Below, in pieces: positions 7,588 to 16,084 of a DNA stretch of 39,507 bases. The stretch spans positions 1-39,507 of the forward strand of contig NZ_JAGKJJ010000039.1 in assembly GCF_020329505.1 (NCBI RefSeq). Reading direction: 5' to 3'. Position 1 is the first letter of the stretch. Every line of letters starts with the position of its first letter. The DNA comes from Bradyrhizobium semiaridum. GTDB taxonomy: Bacteria > Pseudomonadota > Alphaproteobacteria > Rhizobiales > Xanthobacteraceae. The notes below the pieces were generated by a model. The model was given only the letters and a program-made list of their open reading frames with translations, was not told where the DNA came from and did no database searches. The position numbers were made by a program, and so were the translations under genes.

Positions 7588-8028
7588 TTACTTGGACTTG
7601 TCGCCGGTCGAATCCGACGGCGCCGCCGAGCGGTCGATCTCTTGACCGGTCGGCTTGTTGGCCGGCGGGGACGCAGGCTGCGCAGGCGCCGCGCCCGTGG
7701 TCGTGCCCGGCTCGCTGTTGGCCTTCGGCGTCACGTCGCGCATGCCCGGAGGCGCCCCGGCCGGATTGGCCGGCTGGGTCTGCGCGGTCTGGCTCGACGG
7801 CGTCGTCGTCGCCTGGTTCACCGACGTGTTGTTCAATCCATAAAACAACGCGCCCAGCACCACGGCGATAGCAACTGCGAACATCGCGATCTTGGTGCCG
7901 CTGGCCGGGCCCTCCTGGAGCTCCGGATCCGGCTGCAACTCGTTGTCGAGACTGTTGAAGCGCGCCTGACGGCGGATCTCGTCATCGCTCATGTTGGCGC
8001 GATACGGATCATCAGGTTGGATAGCCAT
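7588..8028 (-). CDS. Single-pass membrane protein with Pro/Thr/Ala-rich periplasmic tail
   Basis: This 146-residue protein has a charged cytoplasmic N-terminus (PDDPYRANMSDDEIRRQARF), one transmembrane helix at about 46-64 (TKIAMFAVAIAVVLGALFYGL), and a long low-complexity tail rich in Pro, Thr, Gln and Ala. The tail composition suggests an extended, unstructured periplasmic segment. I do not recognise the family. It resembles the small membrane-anchored hypothetical proteins common in Bradyrhizobium. GAGGAAC lies 6 bases before the start. It is divergent from the UPF0126 gene. Confidence 0.72.
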   Translation of the reverse strand: MAIQPDDPYRANMSDDEIRRQARFNSLDNELQPDPELQEGPASGTKIAMFAVAIAVVLGALFYGLNNTSVNQATTTPSSQTAQTQPANPAGAPPGMRDVTPKANSEPGTTTGAAPAQPASPPANKPTGQEIDRSAAPSDSTGDKSK

Positions 8029-8174
8029 TTCAAAGTTCCTCCGTTAGCACCGGAAAGCTAAACGCAGCAGGACAATGGCTGGCGCGGGAGGATGTTCCGA
8101 GCCAAGGTTGCAACCTGTTCATGATGGAACCAGCGATTCGCGGGTTCCAAGCCGGTTTCACGAGGTCATTTCCA

Positions 8175-8816
8175 ATGTGGACCCTGCCGCCCACCGATTC
8201 GGTGCTGCACGTGCTCTCGTTCATCGCGGTCGCGGCGCAGTCGATGACGGCGGCGCTGGCGGCGGGCAAGCGCAGCATGGATTGGGCCGGCGTCTGCATG
8301 CTCGGCGCCATCACCGCGCTCGGCGGCGGCACCATCCGCGACGTGCTGCTGGGGCATTATCCGCTGCTCTGGGTCGCGCATCCGATCTATCTTGCGATCG
8401 CAGGAGCGGCGGCGCTGGTCACCATCGCGCTGGCGCGGCTGGTGGTCAGGCTCAATCTCGCCTTCCTGGTGCTCGATGCGATCGGCCTCGTCGTGTTCAC
8501 GATGGCCGGCTGCGATGTGGCCAGCCAAAGCGGTGCTTCGCTGCCGATCGTGATCGTTTGCGGCATGATCACCGGCTGCGCAGGCGGCGTGCTGCGCGAC
8601 ATCCTCTGCAACGAGGTGCCGCTCTTGTTCCGCAGCGAGCTCTACGCCAGCGTTTCCGTCGTCACCGGGCTGTTCTACGTGACCGCATTCGGTCTCGAGC
8701 TCAACGACACGCTCTGGACCGTGCTGACCTTCGCGGTCGGCCTGACATTCCGTTTGCTCGCGATCCGCTACAAATGGGAGATGCCGAAATTCGTCTTCGG
8801 CGGCGAGCAGCGCTGA
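8175..8816 (+). CDS. UPF0126/TRIC-type inner-membrane protein
   Basis: This 213-residue polytopic membrane protein has about seven hydrophobic helices and two homologous halves. Each half contains the family signature: ITALGGGTIRDVLLG in the first and ITGCAGGVLRDILCNEVPLLF in the second. These GGGxxRD motifs mark the UPF0126 (YicG/YadS) family, structurally related to eukaryotic TRIC cation channels and sometimes annotated as glycine transporters. I chose ATG 8175 because GAGG precedes it at suitable spacing and the next residues start the first helix; an upstream in-frame ATG (8121) would add 18 uncharacteristic residues. The family is certain; the transported species is unknown. Confidence 0.88.
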   Translation: MWTLPPTDSVLHVLSFIAVAAQSMTAALAAGKRSMDWAGVCMLGAITALGGGTIRDVLLGHYPLLWVAHPIYLAIAGAAALVTIALARLVVRLNLAFLVLDAIGLVVFTMAGCDVASQSGASLPIVIVCGMITGCAGGVLRDILCNEVPLLFRSELYASVSVVTGLFYVTAFGLELNDTLWTVLTFAVGLTFRLLAIRYKWEMPKFVFGGEQR

Positions 8817-8819
8817 GCG

Positions 8820-10037
8820 CTATTTGGTCCGCCGTGCCTTGGCGACCTGGTCCGCGGTGACGGCCGGCGCCGCATTGCCCCAGGAGTTGCGGATGTAGGT
8901 CGCGACGTCGGCGATCTCCTGATCGCTCAGCTTCGCGTAAGCCGGCATCGAGCCGGTGTTCGGCGCCCGTGGCGTGGTGACGGTCTGTGCGCCGTCGAGG
9001 ATGATGCGCAGCGTGCTCGCCGGATTGGCCGATTGCAGATTGGCATTGCCGGGCAGCGGCGGATAGATCCGCGGCGCGCCGGTGCCGTGGAGCTCATGGC
9101 AGGCGACGCAGGCGCCGCGATAGATCCGCTCGCCGTCGCTGATCTGCGCAGCCAAGGGCGGGGTGACCTCGGGCTCGGGCATACCGGCCGGCAGGCTCTT
9201 CAGGTAGACCGCGATGGCGCGCACGTCGGCGTCGCTCATCTTCGACGTCGAATTCACCACCACTTCGGACATCAACGGACCGGCATGGCTGCGCCCGTTG
9301 CGGCCGCTCTGCAGATACTCGACGATGTCGTCGGCGCCCCACGATTTCAGCCCGCTGCGGGGAGCGGCATCGAGCCGTGGCGCGAACATGCCGTCGACCA
9401 TGCTGCCGCCGAAGGCTTGGTCGCGCTTGTCGGCACCGAAGGCGTTCTTCGGTGTATGGCAGGCGCCGCAATGGGCGAGGCCCTCGACCAGGTAGCGGCC
9501 GCGATTCCATTCCGGGCTCTTGCCCTGGTCCGGCTGGATGATGCCCGGGGTGAAGAACAGGTAATTCCAGGCCCGCATCAGCACGCGATAGTTCAGCGGC
9601 CAGCGCAGCTGCGGCGGCGGCGCCTTGTTCGCGACAGGTGCGAGCGTCGCGAGATAGGCGCGGATCGCCAGCATGTCGCCGCGGATCAGCCTGGTGAAGT
9701 AAGGGTAGGGGAAGGCAGGGTAGTAGTGCGTGCCATCAGGCGAGACGCCGCTGCGCAGCGCGCGGACGAAATCCTCGTCGCTCCAGCCGCCGATGCCGGT
9801 ATCGCGGTCGGGCGTCAGGTTCGGCGAGAACACCGCGCCGAACGGCGTCTCGATCCGCTTGCCGCCGGCAAACGGCTTGGCCGGATCGGCGGTGTGGCAG
9901 CTCGCGCAATCGCCCGCGATCGTCAGCGCCTTGCCGCGCGCGATCACGTCCTCGGACGACTCAGCCGCGCATGCGCGGGACGCGAACGCAGCGCACAACA
10001 GCAGTCCTGCCAGTGTCACGACCGCTGCTCGCCGCAT
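8820..10037 (-). CDS. Triheme c-type cytochrome, dehydrogenase electron-transfer subunit type
   Basis: This 405-residue exported cytochrome has a signal peptide at residues 1-24 and three covalent heme sites: CASCH (44-48), CGACH (190-194) and CVACH (310-314). Met residues suitable as sixth ligands follow each, for example GSMPAYAKL near 362. Three c domains in a row match the cytochrome subunits of membrane-bound alcohol, gluconate or related dehydrogenases, which pass electrons from the periplasmic flavin or quinoprotein subunit to quinone. No dehydrogenase subunit is adjacent, so the partner must be elsewhere. I chose the start at 10037: GGAGGA lies 8 bases upstream and the signal peptide begins there. 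Its stop lies 3 bases past the UPF0126 stop (convergent). Confidence 0.9.
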   Translation of the reverse strand: MRRAAVVTLAGLLLCAAFASRACAAESSEDVIARGKALTIAGDCASCHTADPAKPFAGGKRIETPFGAVFSPNLTPDRDTGIGGWSDEDFVRALRSGVSPDGTHYYPAFPYPYFTRLIRGDMLAIRAYLATLAPVANKAPPPQLRWPLNYRVLMRAWNYLFFTPGIIQPDQGKSPEWNRGRYLVEGLAHCGACHTPKNAFGADKRDQAFGGSMVDGMFAPRLDAAPRSGLKSWGADDIVEYLQSGRNGRSHAGPLMSEVVVNSTSKMSDADVRAIAVYLKSLPAGMPEPEVTPPLAAQISDGERIYRGACVACHELHGTGAPRIYPPLPGNANLQSANPASTLRIILDGAQTVTTPRAPNTGSMPAYAKLSDQEIADVATYIRNSWGNAAPAVTADQVAKARRTK

Positions 10038-10271
10038 CCTTTCATCCTCCGGTCGGCAAGGACGCGTCACGCCGTTTCGCCGCAGGCCGGTCCTGCGACA
10101 GAAACCGAAACCGCGCTCCGATATTCCCGGCACGAAATTGCGATTTTCGTGGGCCGGGCTTGATGGCTCAGAATTGTGCTGCGCGGGCCGGAAAATCCGA
10201 CATAGACTGGTTCTAACAAGCTCGGATGACTAGCTAAAAAGCGTAGTCGCGACCAACGAACAGAGGGCTAA

Positions 10272-13200
10272 ATGGGCATCAACCAGGGTCCTATCAGTCT
10301 CGATCAGAAATACACCCAAGGCAGCGGCCACGTTTTCCTGACCGGCATTCAGGCGCTGGTCCGCCTGCCCATGGCGCAGATCAGGCGCGACCGGGCCGCA
10401 GGCCTCAACACCGCGGGCTTTGTTTCCGGCTACCGCGGTTCCCCGCTCGGCGGGTATGACCAGCAGCTGTTCGCGGCGCGCAAGCATCTCGAGCAATACA
10501 ACGTCAAATTTCAGCCGGGGGTGAACGAGGACCTCGCGGCCACCGCAATCTGGGGTTCGCAGCAGCTCGGCCTCTCGCCCGGCGCCAAATACGACGGCGT
10601 GGTCGGCATCTGGTACGGCAAAGGCCCCGGCGTCGACCGCTGCGGCGACGTGTTCCGCCACGGCAATGCCGCCGGCTCCGCCAAGCATGGCGGCGTGCTC
10701 TGCCTTGCGGGCGACGACCACGGCGCAAAGTCCTCCACCGTCCCGCATCAGTCCGACCACGCCTTTATCTCCGCGCTGATGCCCTACCTCTACCCCTCCA
10801 GCATCCATGAAATGATCGAGATGGGCCTCCTGGGTATCGCGATGTCGCGCTACTCCGGCTGCTGGGTCGGCATGAAGGTGATCACCGAGACGGTCGAGAC
10901 CACGGCCGAGATCGACCTCACCGACGAGATGACGCCGTTCGTGATCCCGACTGATTTCGAGCTGCCGCCGGGTGGCCTCAACATCCGCTGGCCCGACGAC
11001 CGCTTCGAGCAGGACCGCCGCTTGCAGGACTACAAGGGCTTTGCCGCGATTGCCTTTGCCCGTGCCAACAAGGTCAACCGCATCACCATGGATTCGCCGA
11101 ACGCGCGTTACGGCATCATGGCCTCGGGGAAGAGCTACGAGGACATTCGCCAGGCGCTGCGCGAGCTCGGCATCACGCCCGAGATCGCCGCCAAGATCGG
11201 CATCCGCCTCTACAAGATCGGCATGCCCTGGCCGCTGGAGCCGGAAGGGGTGCGCAATTTCGCGGTCGGACTCGAGGAGATCTTCATCGTCGAGGAGCGC
11301 CGCGAGATCGTCGAGAACCAGGTCAAGCAGGAGCTGTTCAACTGGCGCGACGACGTTCGTCCGCGCATCGTCGGCAAGATGGACGACCACGACAAGCGCT
11401 TCCTGACCTTCGCCGCCGAGCTCAGCGTGGCCTCGCTGGCCAGCTCACTGACCGAGCGGCTGCTGCGGCTCAATCTCAATCCTGAAATCGCCGAGATGCT
11501 GCGTGCGAAAGCCGACTGGTTCAACGGCCGGCAGTCGACGCAGATGCAGGCGACCGCGCCGGTCAGCCGCACGCCGTATTTCTGCTCGGGCTGTCCGCAC
11601 AACACCTCGACCAAGGTGCCGGAAGGCAGCCGCGCGCTGGCCGGCATCGGCTGCCATTTCATGGCGCTGTGGATGAACCGCTCGACCGAGACCTTCACCC
11701 ATATGGGCGGCGAGGGCGTGCCGTGGGTCGGCGTCGCGCCGTTCACCAACGAGAACCACATCTTCGCCAATCTCGGCGACGGCACCTATTTCCACTCCGG
11801 CATTCTCGCCATCCGCCAGGCGGTCGCCTCCAAGGCCAACATCACCTACAAGATCCTCTATAACGACGCGGTCGCGATGACCGGCGGCCAGCGCCATGAC
11901 GGCGATCTGTCCCCGCAGCAGATCACCCACCAGCTTCACGCCGAAGGCATCCGCGAGATCTATCTGGTCTCGGAAAACCCCGATGCTTATCCGTCGGATA
12001 CAATCGCGCCCGGCGTGAAACTCTACCATCGCGACGAGCTCGAAAACGTCATGAAGATGTGCCGCGATACCAAGGGCACGTCGGCAATCGTGTTCGTGCA
12101 GACCTGCGCTGCCGAAAAACGCCGCCGCCGCAAGCGCGGCCTGATGGAGGACCCGCCGCGCCGCGTGCTGATCAATCCGGCGGTCTGCGAGGGCTGCGGC
12201 GATTGCTCGGTGCAGTCGAACTGCATCTCGGTCGAGCCGCTGGAGACCGAGCTCGGCCGCAAGCGCACCATCAACCAGTCGACCTGCAACAAGGACTATT
12301 CCTGCGTAAAGGGCTTTTGTCCGTCCTTCGTCACGGTCGACGGCGGCAAGCTGCGGCAGCGGGCACCGGCCGCGCTTGGCGATATCGGCGACTTGCCGGA
12401 GCCGGCCTCGAAGCCGGCGCTCGACCGGCCCTACAACATCGCGGTCGGCGGCGTCGGCGGCACCGGCGTGCTGACGATCGGCGCGCTGCTCGGCATGGCC
12501 GCGCATATCGAGGGCAAGGCCTCCATGATCCTCGACATGTCCGGCCTCGCGCAAAAGGGCGGGGCGGTGCTGAGCCACGTCCGGCTCTCCGAGCATACCG
12601 CCGACGTCACCTGCTCGCGCATCGTGACAGGCACCGCCGATCTCGTGCTTGCGGCCGATGAGGTGGTGGCGGTCTCCAAGGACACCATCACGCTCTGCGA
12701 TGCCAGCCGTACCGTCGGCATCATCAACAGCCACGTGATTCCGACCGCGGATTTCATCCTCAACCGCGACTTCAACTTCCAGACCCGCAAGGTCAACAGC
12801 GTGCTGGAGACCGAGCTGCGCAAGGACTCCACCTTCTTCGACTTCACCAAGCCGGCCGAGGTGCTGCTCGGCGACTCCATCGCCACCAACATGATGATGA
12901 TGGGATTTGCCTATCAGCGCGGCCTGTTGCCGCTGTCGGCCGAGGCGATCGAAAAGGCGATCGAGGTCAACGGCGTCTCGATCAAGATGAACACCGAGGC
13001 GTTTCGGCTCGGGCGACTCGCCGCGGTCGATCCGGCGCGGCTGGCCGCAATGATGAAGGGGCAAGACGACGATGTCGCCCCGCCGAGGACGCTGGATGCG
13101 ATGTCGCTCGACGAAATCATCACCCATCGCATGGCGCTGCTGACTGACTATCAGAGCTCGCGCCTGGCAAAACGCTATCGCAAGCTGGTCGACCAGGTGC

Positions 13201-13766
13201 GCGAGGCCGCCGACAAGGGCGGCTATGGCGAGGCGCTGCCGCGCGCGGTTGCGATCAACTACGCCAAGCTGCTGGCCTACAAGGACGAATACGAGGTGGC
13301 GCGGCTGTTCACCGACGGCCGTTTCGAGAAGCAGCTGCGCGACCAGTTCGAGGGCGATTTCAAATTCAACTTCAATCTCGCACCGCCGATCCTCGGCGGC
13401 GGGCTCGACGCACAGGGCCGGCCGAAGAAGCGGGCGTTCGGCTCGTGGATGATGTCGGTCTTCAAGGTGCTGGCGAAATTCCGCGTCCTGCGCGGCACGC
13501 CGTTCGACATCTTCGGCTACACCGCTGACCGCAAGCTCGAACGCGATCTGATCGCGGGCTACGAGAAGGATGTCGCGACGGTGCTGAACCTGCTGTCGCC
13601 GCTCAACCACGACATCGCAGTCGAACTGCTGTCGCTGCCGGATCGCATCCGCGGCTACGGCCCGGTGAAGGAGAAGGCGATCGCAGAGGCCAAGGTTCGC
13701 TACGCGCAACTCGCCGCCGACCTCGCCAACCCGCCGCCCGCGCCGCGGCAATTAGCGGCGGAGTAG
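10272..13766 (+). CDS. Fused indolepyruvate:ferredoxin oxidoreductase family protein
   Basis: At 1164 residues this single chain joins the alpha and beta parts of a 2-oxoacid:ferredoxin oxidoreductase. It decarboxylates aryl- or branched-chain 2-oxo acids to acyl-CoA with TPP and Fe-S clusters. The N-terminal third carries the pyrimidine-domain signature GFVSGYRGSPLGGYD. The TPP-binding part starts near 438 with CSGCPHNTST and GIGCHFMALWM...GGEGVPWVG. A Cys-rich segment near 639 (CEGCGDCSVQSNC, later CNKDYSCVKGFCP) should hold an Fe-S cluster. From about 720 the gamma-type domain begins (NIAVGGVGGTGVLTIG), followed by a family-specific C-terminal extension. Members of this fused family occur in aerobic proteobacteria. 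AGAGGG precedes the ATG. The last 27 codons, stop included, are duplicated 518 bases downstream. Confidence 0.93.
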   Translation: MGINQGPISLDQKYTQGSGHVFLTGIQALVRLPMAQIRRDRAAGLNTAGFVSGYRGSPLGGYDQQLFAARKHLEQYNVKFQPGVNEDLAATAIWGSQQLGLSPGAKYDGVVGIWYGKGPGVDRCGDVFRHGNAAGSAKHGGVLCLAGDDHGAKSSTVPHQSDHAFISALMPYLYPSSIHEMIEMGLLGIAMSRYSGCWVGMKVITETVETTAEIDLTDEMTPFVIPTDFELPPGGLNIRWPDDRFEQDRRLQDYKGFAAIAFARANKVNRITMDSPNARYGIMASGKSYEDIRQALRELGITPEIAAKIGIRLYKIGMPWPLEPEGVRNFAVGLEEIFIVEERREIVENQVKQELFNWRDDVRPRIVGKMDDHDKRFLTFAAELSVASLASSLTERLLRLNLNPEIAEMLRAKADWFNGRQSTQMQATAPVSRTPYFCSGCPHNTSTKVPEGSRALAGIGCHFMALWMNRSTETFTHMGGEGVPWVGVAPFTNENHIFANLGDGTYFHSGILAIRQAVASKANITYKILYNDAVAMTGGQRHDGDLSPQQITHQLHAEGIREIYLVSENPDAYPSDTIAPGVKLYHRDELENVMKMCRDTKGTSAIVFVQTCAAEKRRRRKRGLMEDPPRRVLINPAVCEGCGDCSVQSNCISVEPLETELGRKRTINQSTCNKDYSCVKGFCPSFVTVDGGKLRQRAPAALGDIGDLPEPASKPALDRPYNIAVGGVGGTGVLTIGALLGMAAHIEGKASMILDMSGLAQKGGAVLSHVRLSEHTADVTCSRIVTGTADLVLAADEVVAVSKDTITLCDASRTVGIINSHVIPTADFILNRDFNFQTRKVNSVLETELRKDSTFFDFTKPAEVLLGDSIATNMMMMGFAYQRGLLPLSAEAIEKAIEVNGVSIKMNTEAFRLGRLAAVDPARLAAMMKGQDDDVAPPRTLDAMSLDEIITHRMALLTDYQSSRLAKRYRKLVDQVREAADKGGYGEALPRAVAINYAKLLAYKDEYEVARLFTDGRFEKQLRDQFEGDFKFNFNLAPPILGGGLDAQGRPKKRAFGSWMMSVFKVLAKFRVLRGTPFDIFGYTADRKLERDLIAGYEKDVATVLNLLSPLNHDIAVELLSLPDRIRGYGPVKEKAIAEAKVRYAQLAADLANPPPAPRQLAAE

Positions 13767-13804
13767 GACGGATGGCAGCGCGCGTTTGCGATGGTGGGTA
13801 GCGA

Positions 13805-14149
13805 ATGGACGTGACCAAGAGAGTCGTTACGCAGATGCCGCTCACTGAGCTCTGGAATGAAGACGGTCCATTGGATGTGGATCGCGTTGAGAATGTAGGG
13901 GCGGCAGAAGTCGTGGGGCTCCTGCGGAATGGCGCAACCTTCGTGGTTGCCGATATCGGGTTGCCCCTTTGGTGGATTTCTGAGGACGATCGCTTCGCCT
14001 TTTGGAAAGACGAGGTGAAGCCTCGGTTGGTCGCTTCAGACGCGAATAGCTTTCGCCTCGAAGATTACCCTGGCAATTACTGCTACGTCGCAACAATTTG
14101 GACGTCCCCGTTGCTTGGATCAATGATCGTTCTGGAAAAGCATCACTAG
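13805..14149 (+). CDS. Unrecognised orphan protein in a low-GC insert
   Basis: This gene encodes a 114-residue soluble protein that I do not recognise. It has no signal peptide or membrane helix and is rich in Trp (LPLWWISEDDRFAFWKDEVKP) and acidic residues; a Gly/Tyr/Cys block (DYPGNYCYVATIWTS) lies near the end. Its GC content and codon use are visibly lower and more mixed than those of its neighbours (many TTG, CTT, GAT, GAA), which suggests transfer. It lies between two copies of the 3' end of the oxidoreductase gene, so it came in with an insertion or recombination event. A GGTGGG-like site lies shortly before the ATG. A hairpin follows the stop. No function is proposed. Confidence 0.65.
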   Translation: MDVTKRVVTQMPLTELWNEDGPLDVDRVENVGAAEVVGLLRNGATFVVADIGLPLWWISEDDRFAFWKDEVKPRLVASDANSFRLEDYPGNYCYVATIWTSPLLGSMIVLEKHH

Positions 14150-14163
14150 TTCACTTGATCCGT

Positions 14164-14193
14164 GGCCATCGTCCCCACGAGGGAACGACGGCC
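14164..14193. terminator. Imperfect 13-bp hairpin after the orphan gene
   Basis: GGCCATCGTCCCC-ACGA-GGGAACGACGGCC pairs at 11 of 13 positions with a 4-base loop. It lies 14 bases past the orphan stop and 10 bases before the second copy of the oxidoreductase gene end. It could terminate the orphan transcript (no T-run) or be a structural part of the inserted unit. Confidence 0.55.
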
Positions 14194-14203
14194 AAGGAAG
14201 GTG

Positions 14204-14284
14204 GAAGCAAAGGTTCGCTACGCGCAACTTGCCGCCGACCTCGCCAACCCGCCGCCCGCGCCAAGGCAGCTGGCGGCGGAGTAG
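14204..14284 (+). pseudogene. Second copy of the last 27 codons of the indolepyruvate oxidoreductase gene
   Basis: This segment repeats 13686-13766. Both copies run for 27 codons including the TAG stop and encode the same 26 residues, starting EAKVRYAQLAADLAN and ending RQLAAE. They differ at 8 of 81 bases, and all 8 changes are synonymous (for example GCC/GCA, CGG/AGG, TTA/CTG). Homology stops about at 14200 on the left. The fragment has no start and is not expressed as a protein on its own. It looks like the displaced original gene end left behind when a foreign segment brought a new one, or the reverse. Confidence 0.85.
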
Positions 14285-14294
14285 GGTGTAGCCA

Positions 14295-14437
14295 CAAATT
14301 CATTCGTCGCCCCGGCGAAGGCCGGGACCCATTACCACCGCAGTTCGTTGTTGTGCAACGCTGCGGCCACAGCTCGCTCTCACCACACAATCCTGTGGTT
14401 ATGGTCCCGGCCTTCGCCGGGACGACGAATGAATTTG
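14295..14437. repeat. 121-123 bp palindromic element, copy B, with extended arms
   Basis: The core 14306-14426 matches copies A and C in arms and interior (ACCACACAATCCTGTGGTTATGG). Here the symmetry extends 11 further bases on both sides (CAAATTCATTC and GAATGAATTTG), giving arms of more than 40 bases. It follows the duplicated gene end by 10 bases and precedes the thiolase-like gene. The rest of the 14150-14537 gap holds only the hairpin, the duplicated gene end and the thiolase ribosome site. Confidence 0.88.
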
Positions 14438-14537
14438 CGGATACCGTCTCGCCTGACGGAATATTATCGCGCTTGCCAAGGTCGCAGCGGCGGTTCAGAA
14501 AAACGCTGGAGATGAAGAAACGCCAGCGGAGAGCGAT

Positions 14538-15695
14538 TTGACCATCAAGGGCAAGGCCTACATTGCCGGGATCTACGAACATCCCACCCGGCATGCACCC
14601 GATAAATCAACAGCACAGCTTCACGCCGAGGTCGCCAAGGGCGCGATCGAGGATGCCGGGCTGACCAAGGACGACATCGACGGCTATTTCTGCGCCGGCG
14701 ACGCGCCGGGCGGGCTGTGGCCGATGGTCGATTATCTCGGCCTCAACACCAAGAAGCTGCGCCATGTCGATTCCACCGAGACCGGTGGCTGTTCCTATCT
14801 GATCCATCTCGGCCACGCCGCCGAGGCGATCGCCGCGGGCAAGTGCTCGGTCGCGCTGGTCACGCTGGCGGGCAAGCCGCGCACCGGTCCGATGCCGCCG
14901 CGCGCGTCCGGCGCCGAAGCCGATTTCGAATCCGCCTACGGGGCTACCACACACAATGCCTATGGCATGTGTGCCATGCGCCATATGCACGACTACGGCA
15001 CCACCTCCGAGCAGCTCGCCTGGATCAAGGTCGCGGCCTCGCATCACGCGCAATACAATCCGCATGCGATGCTGAAGGAGGTCGTCACCGTCGAGGACGT
15101 CCTGAACTCGCCGATGATCTCCGACCCGCTGCACCGGATGGATTGCTGCGTCGTCACCGACGGCGGCGGCGCGATGATCGTCACCACGCCGGAGATCGCC
15201 AAGAGCCTGAAGAAGCCGCTGGTGCGGCTGATCGGCCATGGCGAGGCGATGAAGGGCCCGCGCGGCGGCAAGGATCTCGACCTGACGTACTCGGCCGGCG
15301 TGTGGTCCGGGCCGCGCGCGTTCGAGGAAGCGGGCGTGACGCCGAAGGACATCAAGTACGCCTCGATCTATGACAGCTTCACCATTACGGTGCTGATGCA
15401 GCTCGAGGACCTCGGCTTCTGCAAGAAGGGCGAGGGCGGCAAATTCGTCGCGGACGGCAATCTGATCTCCGGCGTCGGCAAGCTGCCGTTCAACACCGAT
15501 GGCGGCGGCCTGTGCAGCAACCATCCGGTCAACCGCGGCGGCATGACCAAGATCCTCGAAGCGGTGCGCCAGCTGCGCGGCGAGGCGCATCCGAAGGTGC
15601 AGGTGAAGAACTGCGACCTCGCGATCGCCCACGGCACCGGCGGTCTGCTCGGCGTTCGCCACGCCGCCTCAACCTGCATTCTGGAGCGTGCGTGA
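14538..15695 (+). CDS. Thiolase-like protein (SCP2-thiolase/Ltp2-type)
   Basis: This 385-residue thiolase-fold protein is annotated in relatives as acetyl-CoA acetyltransferase. Aligning AAEAIAAGK with the AAQAIQAGQ helix of canonical thiolases puts Gly where the nucleophilic Cys belongs, with Cys one residue later (TGGCSYL). The GHP-type His is kept as SNHP in GGGLCSNHPVNRGG, and the C-terminal CxGGG is replaced by HGTGG. This pattern fits the thiolase-like group that works with DUF35 partners (lipid-transfer-protein-like, including retro-aldolases of steroid side-chain breakdown) better than true thiolysis. The start is TTG 14538 with GGAGAG 4 bases upstream; no better ATG exists. The stop overlaps the start of the DUF35 gene (TGATG), so the two are coupled. 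Confidence 0.85.
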   Translation: MTIKGKAYIAGIYEHPTRHAPDKSTAQLHAEVAKGAIEDAGLTKDDIDGYFCAGDAPGGLWPMVDYLGLNTKKLRHVDSTETGGCSYLIHLGHAAEAIAAGKCSVALVTLAGKPRTGPMPPRASGAEADFESAYGATTHNAYGMCAMRHMHDYGTTSEQLAWIKVAASHHAQYNPHAMLKEVVTVEDVLNSPMISDPLHRMDCCVVTDGGGAMIVTTPEIAKSLKKPLVRLIGHGEAMKGPRGGKDLDLTYSAGVWSGPRAFEEAGVTPKDIKYASIYDSFTITVLMQLEDLGFCKKGEGGKFVADGNLISGVGKLPFNTDGGGLCSNHPVNRGGMTKILEAVRQLRGEAHPKVQVKNCDLAIAHGTGGLLGVRHAASTCILERA

Positions 15696-16084
15696 TGTCT
15701 GAAGCGAAGAAGTACAATGCCCCGGTCACCAATCCGGAGACCGCGCCGTTCTGGGAAGCGGCCAAGGCCGGTAAGTTCATGATCAAGCGCTGCACCACCT
15801 GCGGCGAAGCGCACTACTTCCCGCGCGCGATCTGCCCGTTCTGCTTCTCCGACAAGACGGTGTGGGAAGAATCGAGCGGCGAGGCCACGGTCTACACCTA
15901 CAGCCTGATGCGGAAGTCGCCGACCGGCCCTTACGCGATCGCCTATGTGACGCTGAAGGAAGGCCCGTCGCTGCAGACCAACATCGTCGATTGCGATCTT
16001 GAGCAGGTGAAGATCGGCCAGAAGGTGAAGCTGGTGTGGAAGCCGACCGACGGCGCGCCATTGCCGTTCTTCACGCCGGCCTAA
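15695..16084 (+). CDS. DUF35 Zn-ribbon/OB-fold protein, partner of the thiolase-like protein
   Basis: This 129-residue protein has a rubredoxin-like Zn ribbon (Cys33, Cys36, Cys47, Cys50 in RCTTCGEAHYFPRAICPFC) followed by an OB fold with the usual core TVYTYSLMR...GPYAIAYVTLKEGP and IGQKVKLVWKP. DUF35 proteins form complexes with thiolase-like enzymes and may bind the acyl-CoA; in actinobacterial steroid degradation a DUF35 domain is required for the Ltp2 aldolase. Its ATG overlaps the stop of the thiolase-like gene by one base, so equimolar translation is likely. All four Zn ligands are present and the size is normal for the family. Confidence 0.92.
   Translation: MSEAKKYNAPVTNPETAPFWEAAKAGKFMIKRCTTCGEAHYFPRAICPFCFSDKTVWEESSGEATVYTYSLMRKSPTGPYAIAYVTLKEGPSLQTNIVDCDLEQVKIGQKVKLVWKPTDGAPLPFFTPA

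Noticed and set aside
11445..13751. 768-residue open frame antisense to the indolepyruvate oxidoreductase
   Set aside because: It is an antisense shadow of high-GC codons: Arg/His/Ala/Asp-rich, no motif, no ribosome site, while the + strand has clear domains.
13767..14287. Integron-type attC site at the orphan gene
   Set aside because: There is a hairpin but no GTTRRRY core sites at the boundaries, and the flanking repeat is a piece of coding sequence.
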